The notes under the pieces were generated by a model. That model made no database searches, was not told where the DNA came from, and was given only the letters and a program-made list of their open reading frames with translations. Both the position numbers and the translations under genes were made by a program. From Curtobacterium sp. L6-1 (GTDB taxonomy: Bacteria > Actinomycetota > Actinomycetes > Actinomycetales > Microbacteriaceae), in assembly GCF_018885305.1 (NCBI RefSeq), contig NZ_CP076544.1:2108001-2172000 (forward strand): a stretch of DNA of 64,000 nucleotides, read 5' to 3'. Positions 9,272 through 17,845 of this stretch are shown one piece after another (within the stretch, counting starts at the first letter, position 1; the number at the start of each line of letters is the position of its first letter).

Positions 9272-9651
9272 CGTTCCCCCTTAGAGATTTGCGCCCGGCG
9301 CTTACCGTGCGCGGTTGAGCTTATGTCATTGCCTGCTTCGCGGCCGACGGCGCAGTGCAACTGGCATGTCGAGGCACGAGGAGCCTGCAGTCAAGAAGTC
9401 ACGCGCTTGGGTTGAACGCCCCCGCCGCGCAGTCGTCCTACCTCGAAACCGACTGGCGTGGCGCCGATAACGCTCATTCCTTCCACCAGCGTTCAGCTCG
9501 CGTGCCGAGTGCCGGAAGGTCACACCGGTGCTTCGCTACGACCGCCCTGTGGGCGGGAGGACGAGGTGAGAGCCAGCACCACGAGAAGCGCTGAGTACCC
9601 GAAAGCGCACCGCGCTTCTCTTCGCCCAGCAGCGATCGGTGGCCCTCGCTC
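9272..9651. other. Intergenic region between defence block and lipoprotein genes
   Basis: No gene is supported. It should contain the promoter of the ATPase operon (reading left). Two inverted repeats are visible: CCGCCC-TGT-GGGCGG at 9542-9556, and the terminator-like hairpin annotated separately. Confidence 0.5.
9583..9620 (-). terminator. Stem-loop after lipoprotein genes
   Basis: GAGAAGCGC (9583-9591) pairs perfectly with GCGCTTCTC (9612-9620) across a 20-nt loop, 32 bp past the stop of the leftward lipoprotein operon. Confidence 0.5.
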
Positions 9652-10128
9652 TTACTGCTTGGACAGCCGAACGGTGGCGGTGCTGCCTGCGATGCTCACG
9701 GGGAAGCTGATCTCCTCGTTCTCGTAGGTGAAGGGCTTCGTCGGGTCCGTCGATGCAAGCAGGGCCGAGTCGGTGGCTGCGGTATCCCGCGTCGACGTCC
9801 AGGTGTAGGGCGACGTGTCGTCGGTCGGACGCGCGAAGGTGCCGACCCAGAACAGGGAGGTGGTGTCACCGTTGTCGGTGACGAAGTTCGCCGTGATGGT
9901 GTTGCCGTCGATGGTGGCGGTCATCCAACCGTCGTTGCTCGCGGAGTTGTTCTGCTTCCAGTTGCCGGTGAGGTCCGGGATCACTACCGGGTCCGGCGTC
10001 GGAGTGGATGAGGCTGTCTTCGTGGGACCGCTGGTGTTCCCCGCCGATGCGTCAGCGGTGTTCGTCGCGCTGCACCCGGTGAGCGCTAGCACAGCGGCCA
10101 GGGCGACGGGGACGATCAGCCGCTTCAC
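9652..10128 (-). CDS. Putative lipoprotein
   Basis: 158 residues from GTG 10128. The N-terminus (VKRLIVPVALAAVLALTGC) is a lipoprotein signal peptide with lipobox LTGC, followed by a Ser/Thr/Pro-rich linker and a small domain beginning DLTGNWKQNN that looks beta-rich, of the kind seen in extracytoplasmic domains of unknown function. The start codon overlaps the upstream stop as GTGA, with GGGGTGG as ribosome site, so it is co-translated with the larger lipoprotein. Expected on the outer face of the membrane. Function unknown. Confidence 0.75.
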   Translation of the reverse strand: MKRLIVPVALAAVLALTGCSATNTADASAGNTSGPTKTASSTPTPDPVVIPDLTGNWKQNNSASNDGWMTATIDGNTITANFVTDNGDTTSLFWVGTFARPTDDTSPYTWTSTRDTAATDSALLASTDPTKPFTYENEEISFPVSIAGSTATVRLSKQ

Positions 10129-10922
10129 TTGAACCACCCCGAGACACCGACGGTGAACGTGTCGCACGGTGTGTCGTACAGGTCGTGACTGAACGAGACG
10201 GTCGCATCCGCCTCGATGTCGCCGGACTCCGTGGCGTAGTCGAGGGTCGACGAGGTCAGGGTGTCACCGCTGAAGCAGTAGACCCCCACTGAGTACGGTC
10301 CAGTGAGGGGCTCGCCGGTCTTGTTCACGGCGGTGCCGATGATCGACTTCCCGTTGTTGTCGGCCTGCGTGACGTCGAGCGGTGCCGAATTGTATGAGGA
10401 GGTATCTGCGGGCGACGTCGACGCCTTGAACTCATACTGCACACCGGACTCCGGTACGGACGAGACGTCTTCGAAGTAGAGGTAACCGAAACCAGCCTCT
10501 CCCGACTTCACCTGCGCCGGGACCGTGCCCTGGCTCGATCCGCTGGCGACGACCTTGCCGCCCACCGATGCCGTGCCGGTGAAGTCGACGTGGGAGATTG
10601 AGGCCGCGGTGTTATTCCGGAAAGCGAATGTGAGCGTGCCGCTGCCCATGCCGTCCGTCTTCTCGAGGGGTGCGGTGGCCACGACGGAGACCTTCCCTAC
10701 GTCTCCGACGGCGACCTTCGGCGTCGCGTTTCCAGCGAGGTATCCGCCGGCGTTGAAGGGGAGGGCAGCGACCGTCGTCGACGTGGGAGTCGGGGAGGTG
10801 GTCGAGGACTCGCCGACGGTGCCTGCTGCGACGTTGGAGGTGGAGGACGTGCTGCAGCCGGCGAGGAGGAGCAGAGCCGCCCCTCCGACTGCGGCCGACG
10901 CGAGCGTCTGCTTCGAGATCAT
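10125..10922 (-). CDS. Putative lipoprotein with FxLYD-like beta domain
   Basis: 265 residues. Signal peptide with lipobox LLAGC, then a Ser/Thr-rich linker. The rest is beta-rich with two segments: LTFAFRNNTAASISHVDFTG through GYLYFEDV resembles the FxLYD/transglutaminase-accessory type of beta-sandwich found in surface lipoproteins; the C-terminal segment has a Cys pair (VYCFSG and TPCDTF). It forms a two-gene operon with the smaller lipoprotein. Substrate or partner unknown. Confidence 0.75.
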   Translation of the reverse strand: MISKQTLASAAVGGAALLLLAGCSTSSTSNVAAGTVGESSTTSPTPTSTTVAALPFNAGGYLAGNATPKVAVGDVGKVSVVATAPLEKTDGMGSGTLTFAFRNNTAASISHVDFTGTASVGGKVVASGSSQGTVPAQVKSGEAGFGYLYFEDVSSVPESGVQYEFKASTSPADTSSYNSAPLDVTQADNNGKSIIGTAVNKTGEPLTGPYSVGVYCFSGDTLTSSTLDYATESGDIEADATVSFSHDLYDTPCDTFTVGVSGWFK

Positions 10923-11236
10923 GGTGAGGGGTGGTTCTTTCTTGAGCGTCTGTCGAAACTGTGGTTCCGCTCAACGTAGTGGATGGAGCGATGGTGCTCG
11001 ACACCCCAGTTGTGGAGCAGAGAAGAACGGCGGTTGCCCGCAGGTTTGATCACGCGCCGGCAACTTCGTCGAGCTGTTGCACACCTCCGCGACAGTCAAG
11101 GCCACGGCTGCCTACAAACGGCCCCGGCGACGCTCCTGGTCGTGCAATCAGTACAGGCATGATCATTTTGAGCGATGGGCCAGCCCGGGAGCACCACTAC
11201 ACCGCTCGTTGAAGACCTTCGACTGGCGTCTGTCGC
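10923..11236. other. Intergenic region upstream of the lipoprotein operon
   Basis: No gene is visible. A TACGTT -10-like box on the minus strand (10973-10978) would start a transcript about 44 bases before the lipoprotein ATG. The right half is the 3' flank of the SDR gene. Confidence 0.4.
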
Positions 11237-12103
11237 TCAGGCCCCATCCCCGCCGTCGCCCGGGAGCTCCACCCGCTCGGCACCGAAGTCGGCGGACGCA
11301 GAGACGCCTTCCCACGCCGTTGCCTCGGCGATCTGTTCCTGCGAGTACGCGATCGCCATGCGAGCCGCTCCGGCGCCGATGACGAGGTGGGACGGCAACC
11401 GGTCCCGTCCCACCGTCCGCACGAGGATCTCCGCGGCCCGGTCCGGATCTCCCGCCGCCGGCGCTCCGCGGAGACGCTCCGCGAAGGCGCCCACCGTGGC
11501 GCTGTACTCCTCGGGGATCCCGTGGACGTCCATGGACGCACCCGCCCAGTCAGTGGCGAAACCGCCCGGCTCGACGACGAGGTACCGGATCCCGAACGGG
11601 GCCGTTTCGGTGGCAAGCACGCGCGTCAGCCCGTCGATCCCGAACTTCGCTGCCTGGTACGAGCCGAGTCCGGGGGTTCCGCCGACTCGTCCTCCGACGG
11701 ACGAGAACTGGACGACGGTCCCACCGCCCTGCTGTCGCAGGAGCGGGATGGCGGCCTTCGAGACGTTGTAGACGCCCCAGAAGTTCGTCTCGAACTGCTG
11801 CCGGAAGTCGGCTTCCGAGGCGGTCTCGACGGGTGCGAGGTTGGCGTATCCGGCGTTGTTGACGACTACGTCCACTGAGCCGAACGCGTTGCGTGCGGCG
11901 TCGAGTGCGTGCACGGCAGCGGCCGCGTCAGTGACGTCAAGTCCGAGTGGGAGCACCTGCGACCCGAACTCTTCAACGACGTCCGACAGCTGCTGCGGGT
12001 TCCGTGCAGTGGCCGCGACGCGGTCGCCAGCACGGAGGGCGGCGAGGGTGAGCGAACGGCCGAAGCCGCGGGACGAACCGGTGATGAACCACGTGCGGGA
12101 CAT
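11237..12103 (-). CDS. Short-chain dehydrogenase/reductase (SDR)
   Basis: 288 residues from ATG 12103, chosen because AGAGGAGC lies just upstream. Classical SDR: cofactor loop TGSSRGFG (about 7-14), VNNAGY (near 84-89), active-site Ser in FSSVGG and YQAAK (Tyr-x3-Lys). The missing acidic residue after beta-2 (TARNPQQ) suggests NADP(H) preference. It resembles the SDR at 44562, which shares the start TWFITGS-SGFGR. Its promoter carries a copy of the window-wide 19-bp operator, which links it to the proposed regulon. Confidence 0.85.
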   Translation of the reverse strand: MSRTWFITGSSRGFGRSLTLAALRAGDRVAATARNPQQLSDVVEEFGSQVLPLGLDVTDAAAAVHALDAARNAFGSVDVVVNNAGYANLAPVETASEADFRQQFETNFWGVYNVSKAAIPLLRQQGGGTVVQFSSVGGRVGGTPGLGSYQAAKFGIDGLTRVLATETAPFGIRYLVVEPGGFATDWAGASMDVHGIPEEYSATVGAFAERLRGAPAAGDPDRAAEILVRTVGRDRLPSHLVIGAGAARMAIAYSQEQIAEATAWEGVSASADFGAERVELPGDGGDGA

Positions 12104-12118
12104 GGGTGCTCCTCTGCG

Positions 12119-12189
12119 AGATCGGATGATCGAACGATCTCCGACGCTACGAGCTACCCGGCAGGACAACCTGGCCCGGTTGGGGACAC
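12119..12189 (-). promoter_or_regulatory. SDR promoter with regulon operator
   Basis: Minus-strand -10 TAGCGT at 12144-12149. The operator CTGGCCCGGTTGGGGACAC (12171-12189, right arm exact) ends 21 bp upstream of it. Downstream of the -10 is a second inverted repeat, AGATCG (12119-12124) with CGATCT (12135-12140), which could bind a repressor. Confidence 0.55.
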
Positions 12190-12240
12190 GCTCGCTCCGG
12201 CGGCCTTGCCAGAACCTGGGTGCATCGACCCAGGGAGGCC

Positions 12241-12618
12241 TCAGTGCCGCGACACGTTCTCGTTCACCCAGTCCCGCAGGTGCGCCAGCGGTGCCGCTGC
12301 CCCCACGCCGAGCGGCGTCAGCGCGTACTCGACCCGGGGTGGCACCTCGGCGAACACGGTCCGGGTCACGAGCCCGGCGTCCTCCATGCGCTTCAGCGAC
12401 GCGGAGAGCACCTTCGGGCTCACGCCCTGCAGGTGACGCCGCAGCTCACCGAACCGCTGCGGGCCGTCCTCGAGCACACCGATCGCGAGCGCCGTCCACT
12501 TGTTCGCGAGCAGGTCGAGCATCTCGCGACACGGGCAAGCCGCGGCGTAGACGTCGTTCCGGTCGCAGGTGTCGAGCACGTGGGCGGCTTCGACGGGACG
12601 GCTCATCGACGTGGTCAC
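12241..12618 (-). CDS. HxlR family transcriptional regulator
   Basis: 125 residues, typical family length. The winged helix begins with the hallmark CPCREMLDLLANKWTALAIG (Cys28 region) and continues with RFGELRRHLQGVSPKVLSAS and LKRMEDAGLVTR. HxlR proteins often sense aldehydes or redox stress through the N-terminal Cys; two more Cys lie nearby (CDRND, AACPC). It is divergent from the ADH-HbpS-SDR-monooxygenase operon and likely controls it through the repeats in the shared gap. Confidence 0.9.
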   Translation of the reverse strand: MTTSMSRPVEAAHVLDTCDRNDVYAAACPCREMLDLLANKWTALAIGVLEDGPQRFGELRRHLQGVSPKVLSASLKRMEDAGLVTRTVFAEVPPRVEYALTPLGVGAAAPLAHLRDWVNENVSRH

Positions 12619-12699
12619 AGCGGCACTGTAGCTGCGGCCACGTTGAGCAGCAACCGCTTGGTTCCCGTTGGGTACGCCTTCCGAACTGGGCTTTCTCGA

Positions 12700-12736
12700 T
12701 TACCCGACGGTAACCAGGGGGCCTTGCGGGTAACCA
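12700..12736. promoter_or_regulatory. Probable HxlR operator repeats
   Basis: Between the divergent hxlR-type and oxidoreductase genes, TTACC (12700-12704) faces GGTAA (12709-12713), and GGTAACCA occurs at 12709-12716 and again at 12729-12736, 20 bp apart (two helical turns). This is a plausible binding region for the adjacent HxlR protein. Confidence 0.5.
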
Positions 12737-12760
12737 CGGGCACGGGTGCACGGTACTAAC

Positions 12761-13789
12761 ATGACCACGACGAACGAGGTCCGAGCGATCGGACAGACTG
12801 CCGCTCTCCCGGTCACCAGCGCCCGCAGCCTGGTGCCGACGACGATCCCCGAACCGGTTCCCGGCCCGCACGACCTTCTCGTCGAGGTCCGCGCGGTCTC
12901 GGTCAACCCCGTCGACGTCAAGCTCCGCGGCGGCTCGGAACCGGACGGCGGTGTGCGGGTGCTCGGCTTCGACGCCTCCGGCACCGTCCGCGCCGTCGGT
13001 GACGCCGTCACGCTCTTCGCCCCGGGCGACGAGGTGTTCTACGCCGGCGCCATCGACCGGCCCGGCAGCAACGCGGAACGCCAGCTCGTCGACGAGCGGA
13101 TCGTCGGTCGGAAGCCGTCGACGATGTCCCACACCGAGGCCGCCGCGCTCCCGCTCACCGCGATCACCGCATGGGAGAGCCTGTTCGACAAGCTCCGGAT
13201 CGCCCCGGACGCGACCGGCACCCTGCTCATCGTCGGCGGTGCAGGGGGTGTCGGCTCGATCGCCATCCAGCTCGTCCGGACCCTGCTGCCCGGCGTGCGG
13301 GTGATCGCCACCGCTTCCCGACCGGAGAGCGAGGCGTGGGTGCGCGACCTCGGCGCCCACGACGTCGTCGACCACCACGGCGACCTCGCCGCACAGGTCC
13401 TCGACGTCGCCCCGGACGGCATCGAGTGGATCCTCACCACCAACTCGGCCGGCCAGCTCCCCGCCTACGAGCAGGTGCTGCGCCCCTTCGGCCAGATCGT
13501 CGCGATCGACGACCCCGAGCAGGTCGACGTCGTCCTGCTGAAGTCCAAGGCGATCACGTGGCACTGGGAGTTCATGTTCGCCCGCTCCCTGCACGGAGCC
13601 GCGGACCTCGCCGAACAGCACCGGATCCTCGACGAGGTCGCCGACCTCGTCGACATCGGACGCATCCGCGGAACCGCGACGACGGTCCTGCGGCCCATCA
13701 CCGCCGAGACGCTGCGCGAAGCCCACCGCCTCGTCGAGAGCGGACGCGTCATCGGCAAGGTCGTCCTCACCGACGAACCGGCCGCCTGA
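12761..13789 (+). CDS. Zinc-type ADH-like (quinone) oxidoreductase
   Basis: 342 residues from ATG 12761; a GTG at 12746 is a less likely start. MDR superfamily: GroES-like N-domain with SVNPVDVKLR and GFDASGTV, nucleotide loop GGAGGVGSIAIQL, then a C-terminal segment ending SGRVIGKVVL. No structural zinc Cys cluster is visible, as in quinone oxidoreductase (COG0604) relatives. It likely reduces an alpha,beta-unsaturated carbonyl or quinone with NAD(P)H. First gene of an operon with an HbpS-like protein, an SDR and a small monooxygenase. It has a close paralogue at 25022. Confidence 0.85.
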   Translation: MTTTNEVRAIGQTAALPVTSARSLVPTTIPEPVPGPHDLLVEVRAVSVNPVDVKLRGGSEPDGGVRVLGFDASGTVRAVGDAVTLFAPGDEVFYAGAIDRPGSNAERQLVDERIVGRKPSTMSHTEAAALPLTAITAWESLFDKLRIAPDATGTLLIVGGAGGVGSIAIQLVRTLLPGVRVIATASRPESEAWVRDLGAHDVVDHHGDLAAQVLDVAPDGIEWILTTNSAGQLPAYEQVLRPFGQIVAIDDPEQVDVVLLKSKAITWHWEFMFARSLHGAADLAEQHRILDEVADLVDIGRIRGTATTVLRPITAETLREAHRLVESGRVIGKVVLTDEPAA

Positions 13790-13831
13790 GCCGCAGACCC
13801 ACCAAGACCACCACCACAGAAGGAGACAACC

Positions 13832-14239
13832 ATGTCCATCACCCTCACCCAGGCACAGCGCATCATCGCCGCGGCCGACGCCAAGGCCACCGAGCTCGGT
13901 GTGCCGTCGTCGATCACCGTCCTCGACGACGGCGCCCGGCTGGTCGCCTCGGTCCGCCAGGACGGTGCCCCGCTCGTGTCGATCGACTCCAGCTTCGCGA
14001 AGGCACGCACCTCGGTGTACTTCGGCGGCGCGGCCACCGGCGACCTCGCGGCAGCGGTCCAGCCCGGCGCTCCGCTGTACACGCTCGGTGCCGCGAGCAA
14101 CGAGCCGCTCGCGTTCGTCGCCGGCGGTCTGCCGATCACCGACGAGTCCGGTGCCGTGATCGGCGCCGTCGGATCCGGCGGCGGCACGCCGGACCAGGAC
14201 GCCGTCATCGCGCAGGCCGGCATCGACGCGGCACGCTGA
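13832..14239 (+). CDS. HbpS/GlcG-like protein
   Basis: 135 residues, whole-protein match to the GlcG/HbpS family (heme-binding or cofactor-binding proteins): LTQAQRIIAAADAKATELG, ITVLDDGARLVA, QDGAPLVSIDSSFAKARTS and a Gly-rich end IGAVGSGGGTPDQD. AAGGAG lies just upstream of the ATG. No signal peptide, so cytosolic. Some relatives bind heme or help redox sensing or propanediol/glycolate metabolism; the actual ligand is not predictable. The stop overlaps the next ATG (ATGA). A paralogue lies at 19795. Confidence 0.85.
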   Translation: MSITLTQAQRIIAAADAKATELGVPSSITVLDDGARLVASVRQDGAPLVSIDSSFAKARTSVYFGGAATGDLAAAVQPGAPLYTLGAASNEPLAFVAGGLPITDESGAVIGAVGSGGGTPDQDAVIAQAGIDAAR

Positions 14240-14955
14240 TGAGCACCGGACTCGCGGGCAGGACCGTCCTGGTCGTGGGCGCGGGATCCGGCATCGGGAC
14301 GGCGGTCGCATCCGCGGCCGCCGTCGCCGGCGCGCGGGTCGTCGCCGCCAGTCGTCGGCAGGACACTGCCGAGCAGGTCGCCGAGATCGTCGGGGGCGGT
14401 ACGTCCGCCGTCCGGCTCGACCTCGGGGACGAGGACAGCATCCGCGCTGCCGCGGCGACGCTCGGGTCCGTCGACCACGTGGTGACCGTCGCCGCCGACC
14501 ACGCGAACGGCCCGGTCACCGCACTCGAACAGAGCGACGTGGAGGACGCCTTCCGTGCGAAGGTCGTCGGCCCGTTGGTGCTGGCGAAGCACCTTGCCCC
14601 GATCATGCCGCCCACCGGCGCGTTCGTGCTGTTCTCCGGGTACGTGTCCGCCCGGCCGCAGCCCGGACTCGCGGTGATGGCGACGACCAACGGTGCTGTG
14701 GACGCACTCGTCCCGGCACTGGCCGTGGACCTGGCACCGATCCGCGTCGTGGGGATCTCCCCCGGTGTCGTCGACTCCGGGTCGTGGGACGGCATGGACG
14801 ACAAGGCAGCGTTCTTCGCGCAGGTCGCCTCCTCGAACCCCGCCCGTCGCGTGGGGACCCCGGGGGACGTCGCCGACGCGGTCGTCTTCGCTCTCACCAG
14901 TCCGTTCCTGACCGCGACCACCGTCCACCTCGACGGTGGTCAGCGTCTCGTCTGA
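14239..14955 (+). CDS. SDR family oxidoreductase
   Basis: 238 residues. The cofactor loop is VVGAGSGIGTA and DLGDEDS follows beta-3. Atypically, the usual NNAG motif reads VTVAADH, the active-site Ser segment is LFSGYVSARP, and the Tyr-x3-Lys is replaced by MATTNGAVDAL, so the catalytic Tyr and Lys are missing at the normal place. This matches a known divergent SDR group that may use another mechanism or be non-catalytic. Translationally coupled to the HbpS-like gene. Confidence 0.8.
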   Translation: MSTGLAGRTVLVVGAGSGIGTAVASAAAVAGARVVAASRRQDTAEQVAEIVGGGTSAVRLDLGDEDSIRAAAATLGSVDHVVTVAADHANGPVTALEQSDVEDAFRAKVVGPLVLAKHLAPIMPPTGAFVLFSGYVSARPQPGLAVMATTNGAVDALVPALAVDLAPIRVVGISPGVVDSGSWDGMDDKAAFFAQVASSNPARRVGTPGDVADAVVFALTSPFLTATTVHLDGGQRLV

Positions 14956-14968
14956 GCAAGGGGTCACC

Positions 14969-15262
14969 ATGAGCATCGTCATCATCGCGGAGATCGAACC
15001 GTCGTCGCGCGACGCAGCGACCGTCCGGGAGGCGCTCCTCACCGCCGTCACGCGGGTCCGCTCCGAGGACGACGGCTGCGAGCGTTACGAGTTGCACCGC
15101 GACCCGCGGACCGGTGGGTTCGTCATGGTCGAGCGTTGGCGCGACCAGGCTGCGCTGGACGCGCACGCCGCCGGACCGGCCTTCGCTGCGCTGAGCGCAG
15201 CGCTCGAGGGTCGGCTGGCCGTCCCGATCGCGCTCCGGCCGTTGGAGACCGTCGAGGTCTGA
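14969..15262 (+). CDS. Antibiotic biosynthesis monooxygenase (ABM) domain protein
   Basis: 97 residues from ATG 14969. Single ABM ferredoxin-like domain: MSIVIIAEIEPS, EDDGCERYELHRD and GFVMVERWRDQAALDAH are diagnostic. Small cofactor-free oxygenases of this type act on quinols or anthrones, or detoxify carbonyl compounds. Last gene of the operon and followed by a strong hairpin, so its partners are the ADH, HbpS-like and SDR genes. Confidence 0.85.
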   Translation: MSIVIIAEIEPSSRDAATVREALLTAVTRVRSEDDGCERYELHRDPRTGGFVMVERWRDQAALDAHAAGPAFAALSAALEGRLAVPIALRPLETVEV

Positions 15263-15271
15263 GCACGACGA

Positions 15272-15309
15272 ACGCCCCCTACTGCGGCTCGTGCCGTGGC
15301 AGGGGGCGT
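15272..15309. terminator. Bidirectional terminator hairpin
   Basis: ACGCCCCCT (15272-15280) pairs perfectly with AGGGGGCGT (15301-15309); the loop can form an inner GGC/GCC stem. It sits between convergent operons 10 bp after the ABM stop. Confidence 0.75.
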
Positions 15310-15328
15310 CTTGCGCGTCCGCACGCTG

Positions 15329-16036
15329 TCAGCGCCTGTGCGCCTCCTGCAGCGCGTCGTAGCGCTCGTGCACCGGCGCGGAGAGACCGGCTCGGGCAGC
15401 GCGTGTGAGCTCGTCGGCGAGGACCTCGTGTGCCCCGGCCTCCAGCCCGTCCAGGACGGCAGCGACCACGTCCGCCGGGTCGTTCTTCGGCATGTCCCCG
15501 GCCGTCATCGGGGTGTCGGTGAACGCCAGGTAGGCGCCGAGCACCTGCACGCCGTCCGCCGCGAGCTCCAGCCGCAGCGAGTCGGTCGCCGACCACAGGG
15601 CGGCCTTCGATGCGCTGTACCCGTTGCCGATCGCGAACCAACTGAGCGCCGATGCGACGTTGACGACCGCACCGTGCGAGCGGCGGAGCGCCGGTGCGAA
15701 CGCCCTCGTGACCTGCAGGGGGCCGAAGAAGTTCGTCTCCATCTGCGCACGGACGTCGTCGAGGTCACCGTCCACGAGGGAGCCGCTGCGCAGCACACCC
15801 GCGTTGTTGATCACGACCGTCACGTCGTCGGCGCCAGCGGCTGCATCCCGTACGGATGCGGCGTCGGTCACGTCGAGCCGGGTCGGCACGACGCCCCCGT
15901 CGTCCCACGTCCGCGGGCTCCTCGCCGCCGCGTACACACGTGCAGCGCCACGCTCACGGAGCTGGCGCACGAACTCCTGTCCGAGTCCGCCGTTCGCTCC
16001 CGTCACCAGGACCACTGCCCCGTCGATGTCCGTCAT
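15329..16036 (-). CDS. SDR family oxidoreductase
   Basis: 235 residues from ATG 16036, with AGGAAGGA as ribosome site. Classical SDR: VTGANGGLG, LDVTDA, INNAGV, active-site Ser in VASALSW and YSASK. Substrate unknown. It is the third gene of a leftward operon behind the alpha/beta hydrolase and a conserved unknown protein (49-bp gap), so it falls under the double-operator promoter at 17769. Confidence 0.85.
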   Translation of the reverse strand: MTDIDGAVVLVTGANGGLGQEFVRQLRERGAARVYAAARSPRTWDDGGVVPTRLDVTDAASVRDAAAGADDVTVVINNAGVLRSGSLVDGDLDDVRAQMETNFFGPLQVTRAFAPALRRSHGAVVNVASALSWFAIGNGYSASKAALWSATDSLRLELAADGVQVLGAYLAFTDTPMTAGDMPKNDPADVVAAVLDGLEAGAHEVLADELTRAARAGLSAPVHERYDALQEAHRR

Positions 16037-16085
16037 GGCCGTCCTTCCTGTTGGTGTCGTCCGGGTTCCGTGACGATGCGCTTCG

Positions 16086-16823
16086 TCAGGAGACGACGAC
16101 GTCGTCGATGCGGATGGAGACGATGAGCGGCTCCGGCAGCGCGTGTCCCTCGCCGTCGCGGACGAAGATGTTGCGCTCGGTGGCGAGCAGCAGACCGTCA
16201 ACCCAGGTCTGTCCGGTCATGTACTCCACGCTCGGCGACGCACCGGCGATGTCGACCTCGTAGTCCCGCCGACGGAGTACTCCGTCGGCGTCGGCGTAGA
16301 GCGTCTGTGTCGGCGTGTGCGTCGCGATGGAGTCGGGGTAGGTCACGCGGAGGCGGTCCCAGGTCTCACCGCCCGGCTCGGTCCACGGGCCGGCTTCCTC
16401 GACCTGCACGCCGGGGAACGTGAACGACCAGGGCTCGGTGTTGTAGGTCCACATGGCGTAGCCCGTGAAGTAGGCCAGCTGCAGGCGCGTCCACGGCGTC
16501 TCCAGCACGTGACCGGCGAACGACGCGCGCGGCTCGACGAGTTCCTCGACGAGCTCGTCGCCGTGGTCGGTCGAGCGGACGACGGCCACACGGTCGGCCG
16601 TGAACTCGGTCCGTAGGTCGGCGGCACCGAAGTGCTCGAGCGAGGCGCGCTGCTCGCGCAGATCGACGGTGAACCGGCCTTCCTCTGCGATCCCCGCGAC
16701 CTGCTTGAGGCCCCAGAAGGCGCCACCGAAGTGCCGGTTCGCGGAGATGGTCGAGGCGTCCGCCCAGCGAGCGCCGCCGTGGGCGTCGAGGATGCGGTCG
16801 AGCAGGGTCGTGGTGGTGGTCAT
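16086..16823 (-). CDS. Conserved protein of unknown function
   Basis: 245 residues, no signal peptide or membrane segment. It begins LLDRILDAHGGARWADASTI, a motif shared by a group of uncharacterised proteins with a predicted LolA-like open beta fold, and includes repeated beta segments (VDLREQRASLEHF, WDRLRVTYPDSIATHT, YADADGVLRRRDYEVDI). It may bind a hydrophobic ligand, but this is a guess. It sits 14 bp after the hydrolase gene and upstream of the SDR, so the three are co-transcribed. Confidence 0.65.
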   Translation of the reverse strand: MTTTTTLLDRILDAHGGARWADASTISANRHFGGAFWGLKQVAGIAEEGRFTVDLREQRASLEHFGAADLRTEFTADRVAVVRSTDHGDELVEELVEPRASFAGHVLETPWTRLQLAYFTGYAMWTYNTEPWSFTFPGVQVEEAGPWTEPGGETWDRLRVTYPDSIATHTPTQTLYADADGVLRRRDYEVDIAGASPSVEYMTGQTWVDGLLLATERNIFVRDGEGHALPEPLIVSIRIDDVVVS

Positions 16824-16837
16824 GGTGTCTCCGTTGA

Positions 16838-17719
16838 TCAGGCGGCGGATGCCGTGGTGAGGAACTGGTCGACGAGCGCGGCTGCCTCGGCGGGGTACTG
16901 GAAGATCGAGGCGTGCGCCGCGTCCGGGAACACGTGCAGGCGGGCGTCGGGGATGAGTCCGGCCAGGGTGTGGCTGCCCGGGGTCCGGATCATCAGGTCG
17001 TCGTCGCCCTGCAGGACGAGCGTCGGCTGACGGATGCCCGTCAGACGCTCGAGCTTCGAGATGTCCGGGACGCCCCAGGCCAACACGGCGTCGTACTGCG
17101 CGTCGCGGACGGCCGCGGTCGTCGGCTCGTCCCGGTCCTCGGTACGGCCACCGAGCCGGCGGAGGAACTCGATGCCGAGCGACCGGCTCGTCTCCGTGTG
17201 CGCGAAGAAGATGTAGAGGAGGTTCTCCGCGCTCGGGATGTCCTGGCGCGACTCGCGCTCGATGTCCTCACGCCAACCGTGCATCGTCGGTGCGCCCGCG
17301 GGGCCGGTGCCGGCGAGCACCAGGTTGCGCACCGCCCAGGGCCGGAGCAGGGCCAGGTCCTGTGCGACGAACCCCCCGAGCGAGAACCCGAACACGTCGA
17401 ACCGGCGGATCCCGAGCGCGTCGGTGAACGCCAGCAGGTCGACGGCCATCTGCGCGACCGTCGACGGCACGGTGCCGGTGGACCCACCGACGCCGGCATT
17501 GTCGACGAGGATCACCTCGCGGTCCGCGGCGATCGGGTCGACGAGGGCCGGGTCCCAGTTGTCCAGGTTGCCGCGGAAGTGCATCAGGAACACGAGCGGG
17601 ATGCCGTCCGCGCTCGAGCCGAAGCGGCGGTAGGCGTAGCTGGTGCCGTTCGCGGCCGTCACGCGGCTCGTCCGGACGGTGGTGGTCGTGGTGCCGGTGG
17701 TCGGGGCCGTGCTGGTCAT
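16838..17719 (-). CDS. Alpha/beta hydrolase
   Basis: 293 residues from ATG 17719 (GAGGGAGC upstream). Alpha/beta fold with HFRGNLDNWDP (oxyanion region), nucleophile elbow GFSLGG, and catalytic His in DAAHASIFQYP; the acid is probably in GDDDLMI. Closest in layout to esterase or haloperoxidase-like hydrolases that accompany SDRs in Actinobacteria. First gene of the operon with the unknown protein and the SDR. Its promoter has two adjacent copies of the 19-bp operator. Confidence 0.85.
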   Translation of the reverse strand: MTSTAPTTGTTTTTVRTSRVTAANGTSYAYRRFGSSADGIPLVFLMHFRGNLDNWDPALVDPIAADREVILVDNAGVGGSTGTVPSTVAQMAVDLLAFTDALGIRRFDVFGFSLGGFVAQDLALLRPWAVRNLVLAGTGPAGAPTMHGWREDIERESRQDIPSAENLLYIFFAHTETSRSLGIEFLRRLGGRTEDRDEPTTAAVRDAQYDAVLAWGVPDISKLERLTGIRQPTLVLQGDDDLMIRTPGSHTLAGLIPDARLHVFPDAAHASIFQYPAEAAALVDQFLTTASAA

Positions 17720-17768
17720 TGCGGTGCTCCCTCGGGTCGGCCGACCCCGTCGGCCGGCGGCGGTGTCG

Positions 17769-17832
17769 ACGCTAGGAGCGGTGTGGGCTGCGCAGCGTGC
17801 TCCCGTCGGGGACATGCTCCCGAGCGGGACAC
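17769..17832 (-). promoter_or_regulatory. Hydrolase operon promoter with two operator copies
   Basis: Minus-strand -10 TAGCGT at 17769-17774. GTGCTCCCGTCGGGGACAT (17797-17815) starts 22 bp upstream, and a second copy ATGCTCCCGAGCGGGACAC (17814-17832) follows at a 17-bp centre spacing. This is the only promoter with two abutting copies, suggesting cooperative binding. Confidence 0.65.
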
Positions 17833-17845
17833 CCTCCCTGCGTCC

